64,000 nt of DNA from [Streptosporangium] indianense (lineage in GTDB: Bacteria; Actinomycetota; Actinomycetes; Streptomycetales; Streptomycetaceae), in the NCBI RefSeq assembly GCF_021474405.1, contig NZ_JAKEIO010000009.1, positions 31,290 to 95,289 on the forward strand, read 5' to 3'. The notes beneath the pieces were generated by a model. The model was not told the DNA's origin. It saw only the letters and a program-made list of their open reading frames with translations, and did not search any database. This document shows positions 44,894 through 53,569 of the stretch, piece after piece; positions within the stretch are counted from its first letter, which is position 1, and every line of letters begins with the position of its first letter. Both the position numbers and the translations under genes were made by a program.

Positions 44894-45070
44894 GCCGGGA
44901 GGCGACGAGCGTGGAGTCGACGCGGGCGGCGTAGACAGCCCCGAGAGGCGAATCGCCGTCAGGCGACCGGGAACACCAAGACGGCCGCTGCTGTCCCGCC
45001 CAACGAGCCGCCAGCCCCGCTGGGCACGGAATAAGCCAGCAGGATCGTCACCAGCCGCAAACGGCGGTGA

Positions 45071-45295
45071 TCAATCCTCTGGCCCGGCGGATCGGGGCAG
45101 TTCTGCCGTGTTGGTCGACTCGGCGAGCGCGAGACGGCCGCCCTTCAGTTCGGGCAGGTAGTTGTAGATGGTGTAGCGGGAGACGCCGAGGAGCTTCGCG
45201 ATCGAGGTGACGGTGTTCTCCGGGCGGGCGAGCAGGTCACGTACGTGACGTACCTGTTCGTCGGTCAAGGCCGGCGGTCGGCCGAGGCGGGCACC
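45071..45295 (-). pseudogene. Resolvase C-terminal remnant
   Basis: RGARLGRPPALTDEQVRHVR, LLARPENTVTSIAKLLGVSR and YTIYNYLPELKGGR form the C-terminal helix-turn-helix of Tn3-type serine resolvases. The catalytic domain is missing. Confidence 0.75.
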
Positions 45296-45301
45296 TCGGG
45301 C

Positions 45302-45395
45302 GCTTGATCCGCTTGATCCTGGGCAGCAGGTCGAAGTTCAGCAGCCGGGTGATGCCGAACCCAATCTCCGACTGGCCATCGAGCGGAATGCGGGA
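45302..45395 (-). pseudogene. Tn3-family transposase fragment
   Basis: The minus-strand frame reads LDGQSEIGFGITRLLNFDLL then PRIKRI, matching the conserved HGQSEVAFAFCHLLGF / DLLPRIKRI stretch of Tn3 TnpA. It is joined directly to the resolvase remnant, so both come from one decayed Tn3-family element. Confidence 0.65.
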
Positions 45396-45543
45396 GCAGG
45401 AGGGCGGCGGTCGGGTCGACGCACCATGCCCGGGCAGAAGTGGAGGCGGGGCGATGGTATGGGGCCCTGATGCGGGCGGTCATCATGGGAGTGGCACCCA
45501 CCTCACCGGCGGGCCTCCTCGTCACGGTCCGCGCGGCACGCGT

Positions 45544-45574
45544 CGAGGCCGTCCGGGATGTCCGGACGGCCTCG
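45544..45574. terminator. Strong hairpin terminator
   Basis: CGAGGCCGTCCGG pairs perfectly with CCGGACGGCCTCG around a five-base loop, 46 bases past the end of the minus-strand LysM gene remnant. Confidence 0.85.
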
Positions 45575-45619
45575 ATCGGTTCTCTCCTGGAGCGCGGTCA
45601 TTCCGCGGCCGGGGCGGCC

Positions 45620-46456
45620 TCAGGGGATCGTCAGCTGTTGTCCCTCCTCGAGCTTGTCGGGTTGGGTGAGGTTGTTGGCCTCGGCGATCTCCGGCCAGCG
45701 CTCCCGGTCCCCGTAGAAAGTGAGGGCGATACGGGCCAGCGTGTCGCCCTTCACCACGGCATAGTGCCGAGGTGGCGCCGCCGCAGGCGCGTCGTTCGGG
45801 GCAGCGCCGGCAGCCGTTCGAGCTGCCAGCCCATCACCTGCAGGCCCGGGTTGGCGAGAACACCGTCGACGATCTGCGAGTCCACCGAGAACGGGCCGAG
45901 GTTCGTCGCCAACTGCGAGGCCGCGACGTCCTGCTGGGACCACTGCGCAGTGACCTTGAGATTCCGGATGGCCAGGAAGGCGGTCGGCAGCCAGGCCAAG
46001 CTGCCGGTCGCGGCACCTCGGGTGACGCCTTCGCGGGAGACACCGGGCACGTACCAGGTGGCGTCGTCGAGCAGCGGCCAGTACAGCCACGGCCGGGAGA
46101 TGCGCACCAGACAGGCGTCGAAGGTGATGGTGGTGTCGCTGGTGGTCGCGGCCGGTTTGGTCTGGGCTGCTTCGAGCAGGCGCCTTTTCGCGAGCAGCCG
46201 CTCCGACAGGGGCAGCCCGCCGATTTTGGGAAGGATCTCGATCGGCAGCTTGGGTGGCACGCCCACCGTCGGTCCGTCCGGCATGGGCACAAGCCGCGGC
46301 GGCGTCAGGTCTCCGCGTTGGATCAGTGCGGCCCGCCGGGTCAGTTCGAGCGGCGGTATGTGCCGCAGATCGTCGGGAGCGAGCCCGAGGGAGCTGCCCA
46401 CGCGTACGTCGTCCGGCCGCAGCCGCCAGCGCAGTTCGTCCGCGGGCTGTGCCTGT
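45620..46456 (-). pseudogene. LysM-domain protein, truncated and frameshifted
   Basis: After a stop near 46460 the frame reads AQPADELRWRLRPDDVRVGS, LPIEILPKIGGLPLSERLLA, DACLVRISRPWLYWPLLDDA and GPFSVDSQIVDGVLANPGLQ. Near 45800 it shifts into HYAVVKGDTLARIALTFYGD and RWPEIAEANNLTQPDKLEEG, a LysM domain ending in QQLTIP. The LysM tail would bind peptidoglycan. The N-terminus is gone, replaced by an IS5 fragment. The body belongs to a conserved actinobacterial group (RPWL, LPTAFLAIRNL) whose function I cannot name. A strong terminator follows. Confidence 0.65.
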
Positions 46457-46458
46457 GA

Positions 46459-46585
46459 TCAGGCGCTTGTGAGCGGTCTGGAACGAGCCGAGCTCTTCCG
46501 GCGGGTCACGCCAAGGCGTGCAGGTGCGGTACTTCCACGCGATGGCCTCCAAGGTGCGGCGGTGATCGGCCCATCGCCTCCCGCG
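46459..46585 (-). pseudogene. IS5-family transposase N-terminal fragment
   Basis: GRRWADHRRTLEAIAWKYRT then CTPWRDPPEELGSFQTAHKR matches the N-terminal WRDLPERFG-type region of IS5 transposases. It abuts the truncated LysM gene and probably marks the insertion that cut it. Confidence 0.65.
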
Positions 46586-46919
46586 CACAGGAAGTGACCT
46601 GCCCGCGTCGGCGACTTCGCGGGCAGAAACGGGGCCCGCGGGGCTCGCCCGATACCCGCAGGAGCGAACGACGGCTCTCGTGACACCGTGACAAGTCGAC
46701 GGTGCGGCAATCGCCTTGCAACCCAGTGGTGTGGGGGCTGGCCGGGGAGAACCGGCCCGCCCACCGATGGTTACAGGCGCGCTACCAGACGTTGACTGGC
46801 CAATTTCCCATACTTCCCAATGGAGTTGCCGACCGAATGAGCAGGCCGGAACTCCGGGGCAATCCCGGCTCTCTAGGCTTGACGAGGCCGCGTAGCGCGT
46901 CGATTCCCCGCGGTCACTC
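46586..46919. other. Promoter region of conservon kinase
   Basis: No gene is supported. The region separates IS debris from the sensor kinase and presumably holds its promoter; no clear consensus was identified. Confidence 0.4.
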
Positions 46920-48896
46920 ATGTCCGGCCATGTGCCAAGGGGGACATCCGAAACCGTGCCCAGTAAGCCAACACGCCTGTCTGCCCTCATGGCTCGGGCG
47001 TTACCACGCACCATCCGCGGCCGGCTGCCATTGCTGTTGGCGCTGCCTACGTGCGCCCTTGTTGTGGTCGCCACCGTGGGAGCCATCACGCAGTCCTCCC
47101 AATACGGGGCAGCGGGCCGCACCCGCGACGAGGTCGTCCTCGTCCTCGATGCCCAGGAGTTGGTCCACCAGTTGCAGCGGGAGCGCGGGCTGACCGCAGG
47201 GCTGCTCGGCGGTGACCAAAGCTTCCGCAGCCGGGTGGATTCCCAGCGCAAGGCCTCCGACCAGGCGCGTGCCGCGCTCGACCGGCAGCTCGCCGGGAAC
47301 TCGCCCGGCGTCGGCGCTGTGCGCGAGGCTCTGGCCCAGCTGGGCAGCCTGGCCACCGTACGTGGCGAGGCCGACGGCGGGAGCGTCGGTCGTGCCGAGG
47401 CACTCGCCTTCTACACCCGCGCCATCACCGCGCTCACCGACGCGGCCTTTCACGGCGGTACGGAGCTCGAAGACCGTCAACTCACGGACGGCCTCACCAC
47501 CTTGCGCAAGCTTGGCGATGGGACTGAAGCGGCTGCGCTGGAACGCGGTACGCTCAACGGGATCCTCGCCACCGGGTCCTTCAGCGACCGCGACTACCGG
47601 ACCTTCATCACGCTGTTGGGGACCAAGGGCGATGCCCTTGCCGAGGTGCCACGTACCGCGACAGCGGCCCAGACTCACGCGCTGGACGCTGTGATGCGCA
47701 ACCATTCCGCAGTCGCGGTCGCTCGCATGGAACAGCAGGTGCTGACCGCGCACGATGCCAAAAAGCTGCCGGTCGCTCCGGCCGACTGGTGGCAGCCCGC
47801 CACCGCGTTGGTGGACGGACTGCACCAGGTGCAGATCCGTGTCGCCGACGACACCAGCGCTCGCGCCGACCAGCTGCGCTCGGATGCACTGCGGCAGCTC
47901 CTGATGAAGGCGGTACTGGCCCTCCTGGCGATCGCCGGGGCAGCGGTTCTGGCCTTGGCGGCGACCCGTTCCATCCTGCGGCCACTGCACGCGCTCACCG
48001 AGGAGGCGCACCGGATCGCCGACCTGGCCCTGCCCCAGGCAGTGGCGCGGGTACGGGAGGCACAGCGCCAAGCCGAACCGGCCGAGCTGACCGAAGGCTT
48101 CACTGGCTCCGCCCTGGCCGCGCGCGGCGACGAGATCGCCAACGTGGCAGGCGCGCTGGATCGGGTCGCGGACACCGCGCTACGACTCGCCGTGGATCAG
48201 GCTGTGCTGCAGCGCACCAGTACCGAGTCCCTCGCCAACCTCGGACGCCGTAATAAGGAGCTAGTGAGCCGTCAACTCGGCTTCCTCAGTGCACTGGAAC
48301 GATCTGAGGACGACCCGGGGACCCTGGCCAACCTCTTCGAACTGGACCACCTTGCCACCCGAATGCGGCGCAACGCCGAGAGCCTGCTGGTTCTGGCCGG
48401 GGAGCGCAGCCCGCGCCGCTGGGCGGATCCGGTGCCAATGGGCGATGTACTGCGGTCCGCCCTGGGCGAGGTGGACGACTACCGGCGGGTGCTGCTGCGC
48501 CACACCACCCCTGCGCTGCTCGACGGCGGAGCCGTATCCGAAGTGGCGCACCTCCTCGCAGAGTTGATAGAGAACGCTCTTGCCGCCTCGTCCCCCGAGA
48601 CCGATGTGGAGATCTACGCCCAAGAGCACGGGGCGGACTACATGATCGCCGTCGTGGACCACGGCGGCGGACTTTCCGAAGCGGAGCTCGCCACGGCGAA
48701 CCGGCGCTTGTCCGGACAGGAGAGCTTCCTGGTGGGGCGAACCCAACTGCTCGGCCACTATGTTGTCGGCCGGCTGGCCGTCGGGCTCGGCGCCCGAGTG
48801 TGGCTGGCGCCCTCGCCGATGGCCGGGGTGACCGCCTCCGTCCTCCTGCCCGGACGGCTGTTGTCCGGGCAGGCCGATCTGGCCGCGGTGCGATGA
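46920..48896 (+). CDS. cvnA: Conservon-type sensor histidine kinase with NIT domain
   Basis: A 658-residue membrane kinase. Segment 1 is at about residues 35-56 (LPLLLALPTCALVVVATVGA). A nitrate/nitrite-sensing (NIT) type extracellular domain covers about 65-315 (LVHQLQRERGLTAGLLGGD). Segment 2 is at 329-349, then a HAMP domain (ILRPLHALTEEAHRIADLAL). The ATP-binding domain shows HLLAELIENALAASSPETDV, VVDHGGGLSEAEL and GRLAVGLGARVWLAPS. The phospho-acceptor helix (LVSRQLGFLSALERSEDDPG) lacks a clear His, as in other CvnA proteins. The stop overlaps the DUF742 gene. CvnB and CvnD are not encoded here. A GTG at residue 13 is an alternative start. Confidence 0.88.
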   Translation: MSGHVPRGTSETVPSKPTRLSALMARALPRTIRGRLPLLLALPTCALVVVATVGAITQSSQYGAAGRTRDEVVLVLDAQELVHQLQRERGLTAGLLGGDQSFRSRVDSQRKASDQARAALDRQLAGNSPGVGAVREALAQLGSLATVRGEADGGSVGRAEALAFYTRAITALTDAAFHGGTELEDRQLTDGLTTLRKLGDGTEAAALERGTLNGILATGSFSDRDYRTFITLLGTKGDALAEVPRTATAAQTHALDAVMRNHSAVAVARMEQQVLTAHDAKKLPVAPADWWQPATALVDGLHQVQIRVADDTSARADQLRSDALRQLLMKAVLALLAIAGAAVLALAATRSILRPLHALTEEAHRIADLALPQAVARVREAQRQAEPAELTEGFTGSALAARGDEIANVAGALDRVADTALRLAVDQAVLQRTSTESLANLGRRNKELVSRQLGFLSALERSEDDPGTLANLFELDHLATRMRRNAESLLVLAGERSPRRWADPVPMGDVLRSALGEVDDYRRVLLRHTTPALLDGGAVSEVAHLLAELIENALAASSPETDVEIYAQEHGADYMIAVVDHGGGLSEAELATANRRLSGQESFLVGRTQLLGHYVVGRLAVGLGARVWLAPSPMAGVTASVLLPGRLLSGQADLAAVR

Positions 48897-49255
48897 ACCC
48901 GGCCGAAGATGCATTCGAAACGGGACAAGTGGTCCGGCCGTTCATCGTGACGCGCGGCCGGACCCGACCGGTGAGCAATGAACTGCGGCTGGAAACACTC
49001 GTGTCGGCGGTGCCTGCGGCGTTGACCGCGCCGCTGGACTTCGAGCGGCGAGCGATCGTGGAGCTGTGCCAGTGCCCGCGTTCAGTAGCCGAGATCGCCG
49101 CCATGCTTGCGGTGCCGCTCGGGGTGGCCCGGGTACTCGTCGCCGATCTGTCGATGGATTCCCACGTCTGCGTGCACAGTCACCTGTCCGGGCACGACGA
49201 CAGGCCCTCCGTCGCCCTGCTGGAACGGATCAGGGAAGGCCTGCTGCGGCTGTGA
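48893..49255 (+). CDS. cvnC: DUF742 conservon protein
   Basis: A 120-residue DUF742 protein read from an ATG overlapping the kinase stop (ATGA). Motifs: VVRPFIVTRGRTRPVSNELR, DFERRAIVELCQCPRSVAEI, AAMLAVPLGVARVLVADLS and RIREGLLRL. In conservons CvnC works with a Roadblock protein (CvnB) and a small GTPase (CvnD) at the membrane. Both of these are absent from this locus. Confidence 0.9.
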   Translation: MNPAEDAFETGQVVRPFIVTRGRTRPVSNELRLETLVSAVPAALTAPLDFERRAIVELCQCPRSVAEIAAMLAVPLGVARVLVADLSMDSHVCVHSHLSGHDDRPSVALLERIREGLLRL

Positions 49256-49730
49256 CATCAGGTGGGTTCTCGGGGTGGTGCGAATCCAGAACTGTGGGCC
49301 CCTCGGGCCGTCGCAGACGTTGGCGTGATGCCCGACCGAAGGATCGTTCCGGTACAGACAATGCCGGTGAGAGCGAGACTTGAGGCGCGCCGATGATGTG
49401 ATCACGCTTGCCGGTTCTGGGGGGCTCCTGGCGGGTCCGGGTGAGCTGTGCTGGGCGCAGTGAAGCTGCGGCACTGTCGGAGCAGGAGGGTACGGGCGAA
49501 GGCGTGCAGAAGTACCTCGCGCAGTTCTGGCCCGCAACGGTCTGAACACGGACCAAGAGCGGGAGCGCCGACAGTTCGACACTCCCGCCATCCGACACGT
49601 CAGGAGACAATCTGCCCCCCCCTTCCGGCGCCCTCCTGACCGGCTGCCGCGGGCCTTCCTCAACGTGCGCCGGGGTCATCACTGCCGCCCGGGCTCTCCC
49701 TCGCCGGAAAGGCCCGGAGTCTACGCCGCG
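49256..49730. other. Gap after incomplete conservon
   Basis: About 475 bases where a CvnD GTPase would normally follow. No GTPase P-loop or other gene was found on either strand; short frames lack starts. A weak stem (CCGGGC / GCCCGG near 49690-49715) may terminate the minus-strand operon. Confidence 0.5.
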
Positions 49731-50213
49731 TCAGCTGGAAGCGTTGCGCCGCCACAGCCGTCGAAACCACACGCGCAACCCTGGCGGCTGCGGAGAAGGA
49801 AGCACTACATCGTCGTCATCGCTACGCGCGCGGACGCGATCGAGTGCAGTTTCGTAGCCCAGTAGGGCGGCGCTTTTCACCGATAGAGGGGCCAGCTCGC
49901 ACCCTCGCTGATGTCTGCGGGTGTGGCCGCAAGCCGGACAAGCATCCGCTGGTTCCGGTGGCGCCGCCGGGATACGGTCGTGATCTGTACGCGCGCTGAT
50001 GCGCTCGAGTGCAGTTTCGTAGCCGAGTAGTGCGGCGGTCCTCACCGTTAGCGTGGCCAGCTCGCAACCCTGGTGGTGCGTCATCCTGTGGTGGCAGGCC
50101 GGACAAGTGGCCTCTGGCGGCGCCGGAGGTCGAGGAGGCGGCGGGACGAACTTCGGGTCACCATCCTCACCCTCGTCACGGTATACGTCTTGTGGCCGTT
50201 CGTCGCTTGTCAT
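49731..50213 (-). CDS. Protein with duplicated Cys/His motif
   Basis: A 160-residue soluble protein starting at an ATG that overlaps the membrane-protein stop (ATGA). It contains two copies of a module of about 40 residues: CPACHHRMTHHQGCELATLT then AALLGYETALERISART, and CPACGHTRRHQRGCELAPLS then AALLGYETALDRVRARS. Each has the pattern CPACxHxxxHxxGCE, a likely zinc-binding knuckle, followed by an amphipathic helix. A Pro-rich acidic N-terminus (FVPPPPRPPAPPEA) and a basic C-terminus (RVWFRRLWRRN) flank them. Family not recognised; a membrane-associated adaptor is possible. Confidence 0.7.
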   Translation of the reverse strand: MTSDERPQDVYRDEGEDGDPKFVPPPPRPPAPPEATCPACHHRMTHHQGCELATLTVRTAALLGYETALERISARTDHDRIPAAPPEPADACPACGHTRRHQRGCELAPLSVKSAALLGYETALDRVRARSDDDDVVLPSPQPPGLRVWFRRLWRRNASS

Positions 50214-50791
50214 GGGTTCCCTCGAAGTAGTCTGCGCCGCTGTAGCCGGCGCTTGATCGACGGATAGGTGCTCCATACGGCCTCGACTACGGCGGCGCCT
50301 GCCGCGACGGCGGCGGCCGCCCAACGGAAGACCGTGTCCGGGGAACTACCCGGCGTCGGCGGCAGTAGAACCAGGGACACCCCCATCCACAGCACGACCA
50401 TGCCGCCGGTGTAGGCCGCGTAGGCCCTGCGACGCCAACTCTCCCAGTACTGAAAGTCGGTGGCGTGCTCCTCACGCAGCAGGTCGTGGCGTTCTCGGGC
50501 CTCTTCCTCCGACCACCAGGCTGTGATGTCGGCGGGCGAGTACAGGTGCCGACGGGCGTGAAATCCGAACTGTACGCAGGTGACGAACAGCAGAGCCGCC
50601 AGAGTCAGGCAGAGCAGCACCGCACCGGGCCAGCGGAACTGGTCGCTGTCCGCGGCGACCACCCCGATAGCGGCCACAGCGAAACCCGCCAGCAGCGGTG
50701 CGGCCACATTACTGACGGCGTCCACGGCAGCACCGAAGCCTAAAGGTGATGGCTTACGCCATTGCGGCCTAGGAGATCTGCTCTCGCTCAA
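50210..50791 (-). CDS. Four-segment membrane protein
   Basis: A 193-residue membrane protein. The TTG at 50791 is chosen because GGGAGG lies seven bases upstream and similarity to Streptomyces homologues starts there as I recall them (SESRSPRPQWRKPSPLGFGA). Hydrophobic segments lie at about 30-47, 55-76, 125-144 and 156-173. The loop between segments 2 and 3 is a long charged helix (DITAWWSEEEARERHDLLRE). It is coupled to the duplicated Cys/His protein and likely anchors it. Function unknown. Confidence 0.75.
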   Translation of the reverse strand: MSESRSPRPQWRKPSPLGFGAAVDAVSNVAAPLLAGFAVAAIGVVAADSDQFRWPGAVLLCLTLAALLFVTCVQFGFHARRHLYSPADITAWWSEEEARERHDLLREEHATDFQYWESWRRRAYAAYTGGMVVLWMGVSLVLLPPTPGSSPDTVFRWAAAAVAAGAAVVEAVWSTYPSIKRRLQRRRLLRGNP

Positions 50792-51223
50792 TGGGCGCCT
50801 CCCCTTAAACGCACTCTCGCCCACAGAACCTATCGGCCCGTCTTGGACTCTGTCGGGTATGCGCCCGAAGTCCCCCGACCCTGGGCGCACTTCCATGTCC
50901 GGAGCGTCGGCTTCTTCGTGCCTACCTACGTGTTACTGCCGAGACGGGAAGACTTCGCCGGGCACGTGAGGACGGTACGAACGTCAAAGTAACCCAGTCT
51001 TCGGGTGGCGACGTGCCGAAGCCTGAGTTCCCGATGGGCGAGAGGATCCTGCCGGGCCGTGGTGCCGCCGGGCTGATCGCCTTCCCAGTGGGCGCAAGTA
51101 GAGGCCTGCCCGTCCGTGTATGAGCCCGAGTTCGGGGGCCCGAAGAGTGGGCGCTCCCGAAGGGGTAACGGCCGTCTCCGGTCGGGCCGGTGGCTGTGAA
51201 CGCTGGTGGGTAGGCTCCGGCTC
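50792..51223. other. Gap without a gene
   Basis: About 430 bases upstream of the membrane-protein operon and of the CutA remnant. Nothing recognisable; it probably contains the promoter of the 50791 operon. Confidence 0.4.
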
Positions 51224-51330
51224 ATGACTGACTTCGTGCAGGTATCCACAGCGACGGAGACCCGGGAACAGGCGGTCGAGCTGGCCCGTTCGGTCGTACA
51301 GGGCAGGCTCGCTGCAGGGGCCAATCACCG
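51224..51330 (+). pseudogene. cutA: CutA N-terminal remnant
   Basis: The ATG at 51224 gives MTDFVQVSTATETREQAVEL then ARSVVQGRLAAGAN, the N-terminal strand-helix of CutA (divalent-cation tolerance protein). Similarity stops after about 35 residues and the frame runs into unrelated sequence. Confidence 0.7.
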
Positions 51331-51728
51331 GTCCCGTGACTTCCGCGTTACCGAGGAGCATGGGCCGGGAACCAGCGCTCCAGAGCCGCCTCCCTGTCCC
51401 CGTCGTTGAACTCGGCCTCGCACGGAGCGGGTCGGCGCACGCATCGAGCAACTCTCCGCCATCGGGCATGCGCTGGACATAGCCCAGACGTACTGCGTAC
51501 CCGCAGCAACGTCCGAGTTGCGTACTGAACGCGAGCAAGACCGCCACCTCCGACAGCAGGCCGTCTGTTCCACGTCACCGTGGCCGGCTCGCAGACATAC
51601 CCGCTGCGCTGCGGCCCCTCCCCCTCACTGCGGGGCCGGGCAAAATGATCCTGTGCGGCCCCGCTGTCGTCGGTCAGCCGAAGTCGAGCGTCGGAGGCCG
51701 TGGCTCTCGCGCGGGTTCGGTCTGTTGG
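51331..51728. other. Gap of decayed sequence
   Basis: Short frames on both strands with no start or family resemblance. It separates two truncated genes. Confidence 0.4.
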
Positions 51729-52080
51729 TCATTGGTGGAGGAGGGCGATGCGGATGGCTCGTTCGACGTGGGCGGCGGTGTCGGCGTGGTCTTCCGCGTT
51801 GGGGTGGACCAGGGGGACACGCTTGCCTGTGAGACCACAATTCAGCAGCGTGCCGGGGAGTTTGGCGGGCCAGTAGTCCGCGGCGTCGCCGCAGATGCCC
51901 TCGACCCACTTGATGTCCGCGGGCTGGCAGGTGTCGTGGCCCACGCTGGAGGAGTAGAGGTCGACGTAGCGGCCGCCGAAGAACGAGGTGACCTGCTGGA
52001 TCGGCAGGGCGCTTCGCCAAGCGCCATCCGAACAGCCGCGGTCTTGCCCCGGGCCAGGTCGCCGAACACACACTGCGCCC
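51729..52080 (-). pseudogene. SGNH/GDSL hydrolase C-terminal remnant
   Basis: In one frame: LPIQQVTSFFGGRYVDLYSS, VGHDTCQPADIKWVEGICGD and RVPLVHPNAEDHADTAAHVE, the C-terminal end of secreted SGNH hydrolases with the catalytic His in VHPNAE-H. The N-terminal catalytic Ser domain is missing, and the preceding DLARGKTAAVRMALGEA is in a different frame. Confidence 0.65.
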
Positions 52081-52360
52081 GGGGTCGCCATCCCCTGTCC
52101 GGCCGCCTCGGCCACCGCCCGCACCGACGACGTCCGCACCATCTGCGCTCCCGCAGGCAACACCACACCCCGAGGCGCACCGCCCCCCGGCAAGTCCCCG
52201 GTCGCCTCTGAGACGAGACGCTGCGGCGGTGGCGCAGACGACTTCGCCGCGCCGCCGTGGGTCAGTGCGCGCCGGCCGAGCCTGGTCACGGGGGCGGTCT
52301 GCGGTGCGCGCACCGGTGCGGTGCGGGACATCGCGTACGGCGCGCGCTGGGCGTTGCGTT

Positions 52361-53569
52361 CTACTGTCTCAGGTTCTTCCACCGGGGCGGGGACAGGTTG
52401 GTCCATGTGCGCAGGCCCCATTCGACGGGGCCGTAGGGGTGGCGGATGAGCCACCAGTGGCTGGCCGCTGCCTGACCGGTGAACAGCATCAGCGCGATCG
52501 CAGTGACGCCGGCGGGTGGAATGTGGCCGATGAGTGCTGCTCCGTAGCCGGTGAACAGGAGGGTGCACACCAGGGACTGGGCGAGGTAGTTCGTCAGTGC
52601 CATCCGGCCGGCCGGAGCGAGCACTGTTTCGAGGGTGCCGGCGCTGCGGCTGTCGAGGAGGCGCAGAAGGGTGGCCGCGTAAGCGGCGGCCAGGAAGGGT
52701 GCGGTGATCACGTCGATGCCGAGGGCGAGGACCTGGTAGGCCGTACCGGGGTGGGCGAGGCTGGCGTGAGCGTAGACGACGCCGCCTGCGAGACCGAGGC
52801 TGAAGCCTGCGGTCTGCAGGCGCCGAAGCAGGCGGCGGTGTGCCGAAATGCGGGTGAGCGCCTGCTGCTGTCCTGCGGCGAGGCCGAGGAAGAAGGCGGC
52901 CAGCGCCGCGGGTGCCTGGAAGAAGACCAGCAGGAACGCGACGTCCGGCAGCTGCTCCAGGTGTGCGGTGATGACGGAGGCGGCATTCCCGCGCAGGGCG
53001 TCGGTGGCAGCGGCTGCTTCGGGTGCCGCCGCGGCCTTGTCCACACTGCCGTGGGCCGGCCACAGAGTGGCAGCGAGAAGCGCGTACGCGGCCGAGGTGA
53101 CGGCCAGCAGCACTGCGGCGGTACATAGCGCAGTGCGGGGGCGGATGCGGTGCAGCGCCAGCAGGACAAGGCCGAGGACGGCGTAGGTGGTGAGGATGTC
53201 GCCGGGGAAGAGCACCACGGCGTGCACTGCCCCGAGGGCGAACAGCCCGGTCAGGCGACGCAGGAACCGGGGTGTGAACCGGGTGCCGGTCCGGGCGGCG
53301 GAAGCGAGCTGCAGGGTGAAGCTGTAGCCGAAGAGGAAGGAGAACAGCAGGAAGAATTTGGCTTCGAAGAACACCGCCACCAGCGTGCGGACGGCGTTGT
53401 CGGTGGGGCTGTCGAAGCCGGGGTCCTCCACGCCGGTGCCGTGGTAGGCGGAGGCGAGGTAGGTGATGTTGACGATCAGGATGCCGAGCAGGGCGAATCC
53501 GCGCAGTGCGTCCACGCTCATCACGCGCCCGGCCTTCGGCAGTCTCTCCGGTGCTGTTGTAGGGGTCAC
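52361..53569 (-). CDS. DUF418 family membrane protein
   Basis: A 402-residue polytopic membrane protein. The GTG at 53569 follows GGGAGGAACA and overlaps the hydrolase stop. The N-terminus has the family signature SVDALRGFALLGILIVNITY; the region FEAKFFLLFSFLFGYSFTLQ follows. The C-terminal DUF418 part shows APAGRMALTNYLAQSLVCTL and HPYGPVEWGLRTWTNLSPPR. Related acyltransferase-3-like proteins modify cell-surface molecules, but the substrate here is unknown. It is in an operon with an alpha/beta hydrolase. Confidence 0.9.
   Translation of the reverse strand: MTPTTAPERLPKAGRVMSVDALRGFALLGILIVNITYLASAYHGTGVEDPGFDSPTDNAVRTLVAVFFEAKFFLLFSFLFGYSFTLQLASAARTGTRFTPRFLRRLTGLFALGAVHAVVLFPGDILTTYAVLGLVLLALHRIRPRTALCTAAVLLAVTSAAYALLAATLWPAHGSVDKAAAAPEAAAATDALRGNAASVITAHLEQLPDVAFLLVFFQAPAALAAFFLGLAAGQQQALTRISAHRRLLRRLQTAGFSLGLAGGVVYAHASLAHPGTAYQVLALGIDVITAPFLAAAYAATLLRLLDSRSAGTLETVLAPAGRMALTNYLAQSLVCTLLFTGYGAALIGHIPPAGVTAIALMLFTGQAAASHWWLIRHPYGPVEWGLRTWTNLSPPRWKNLRQ

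Noticed and set aside
45071..46585. A complete Tn3-family transposon
   Set aside because: Only about 100 bases of TnpA and a resolvase tail remain; no terminal inverted repeats were found.
51224..51409. Functional CutA
   Set aside because: Only the first 35 residues match; the metal-binding and trimer-forming parts are missing.
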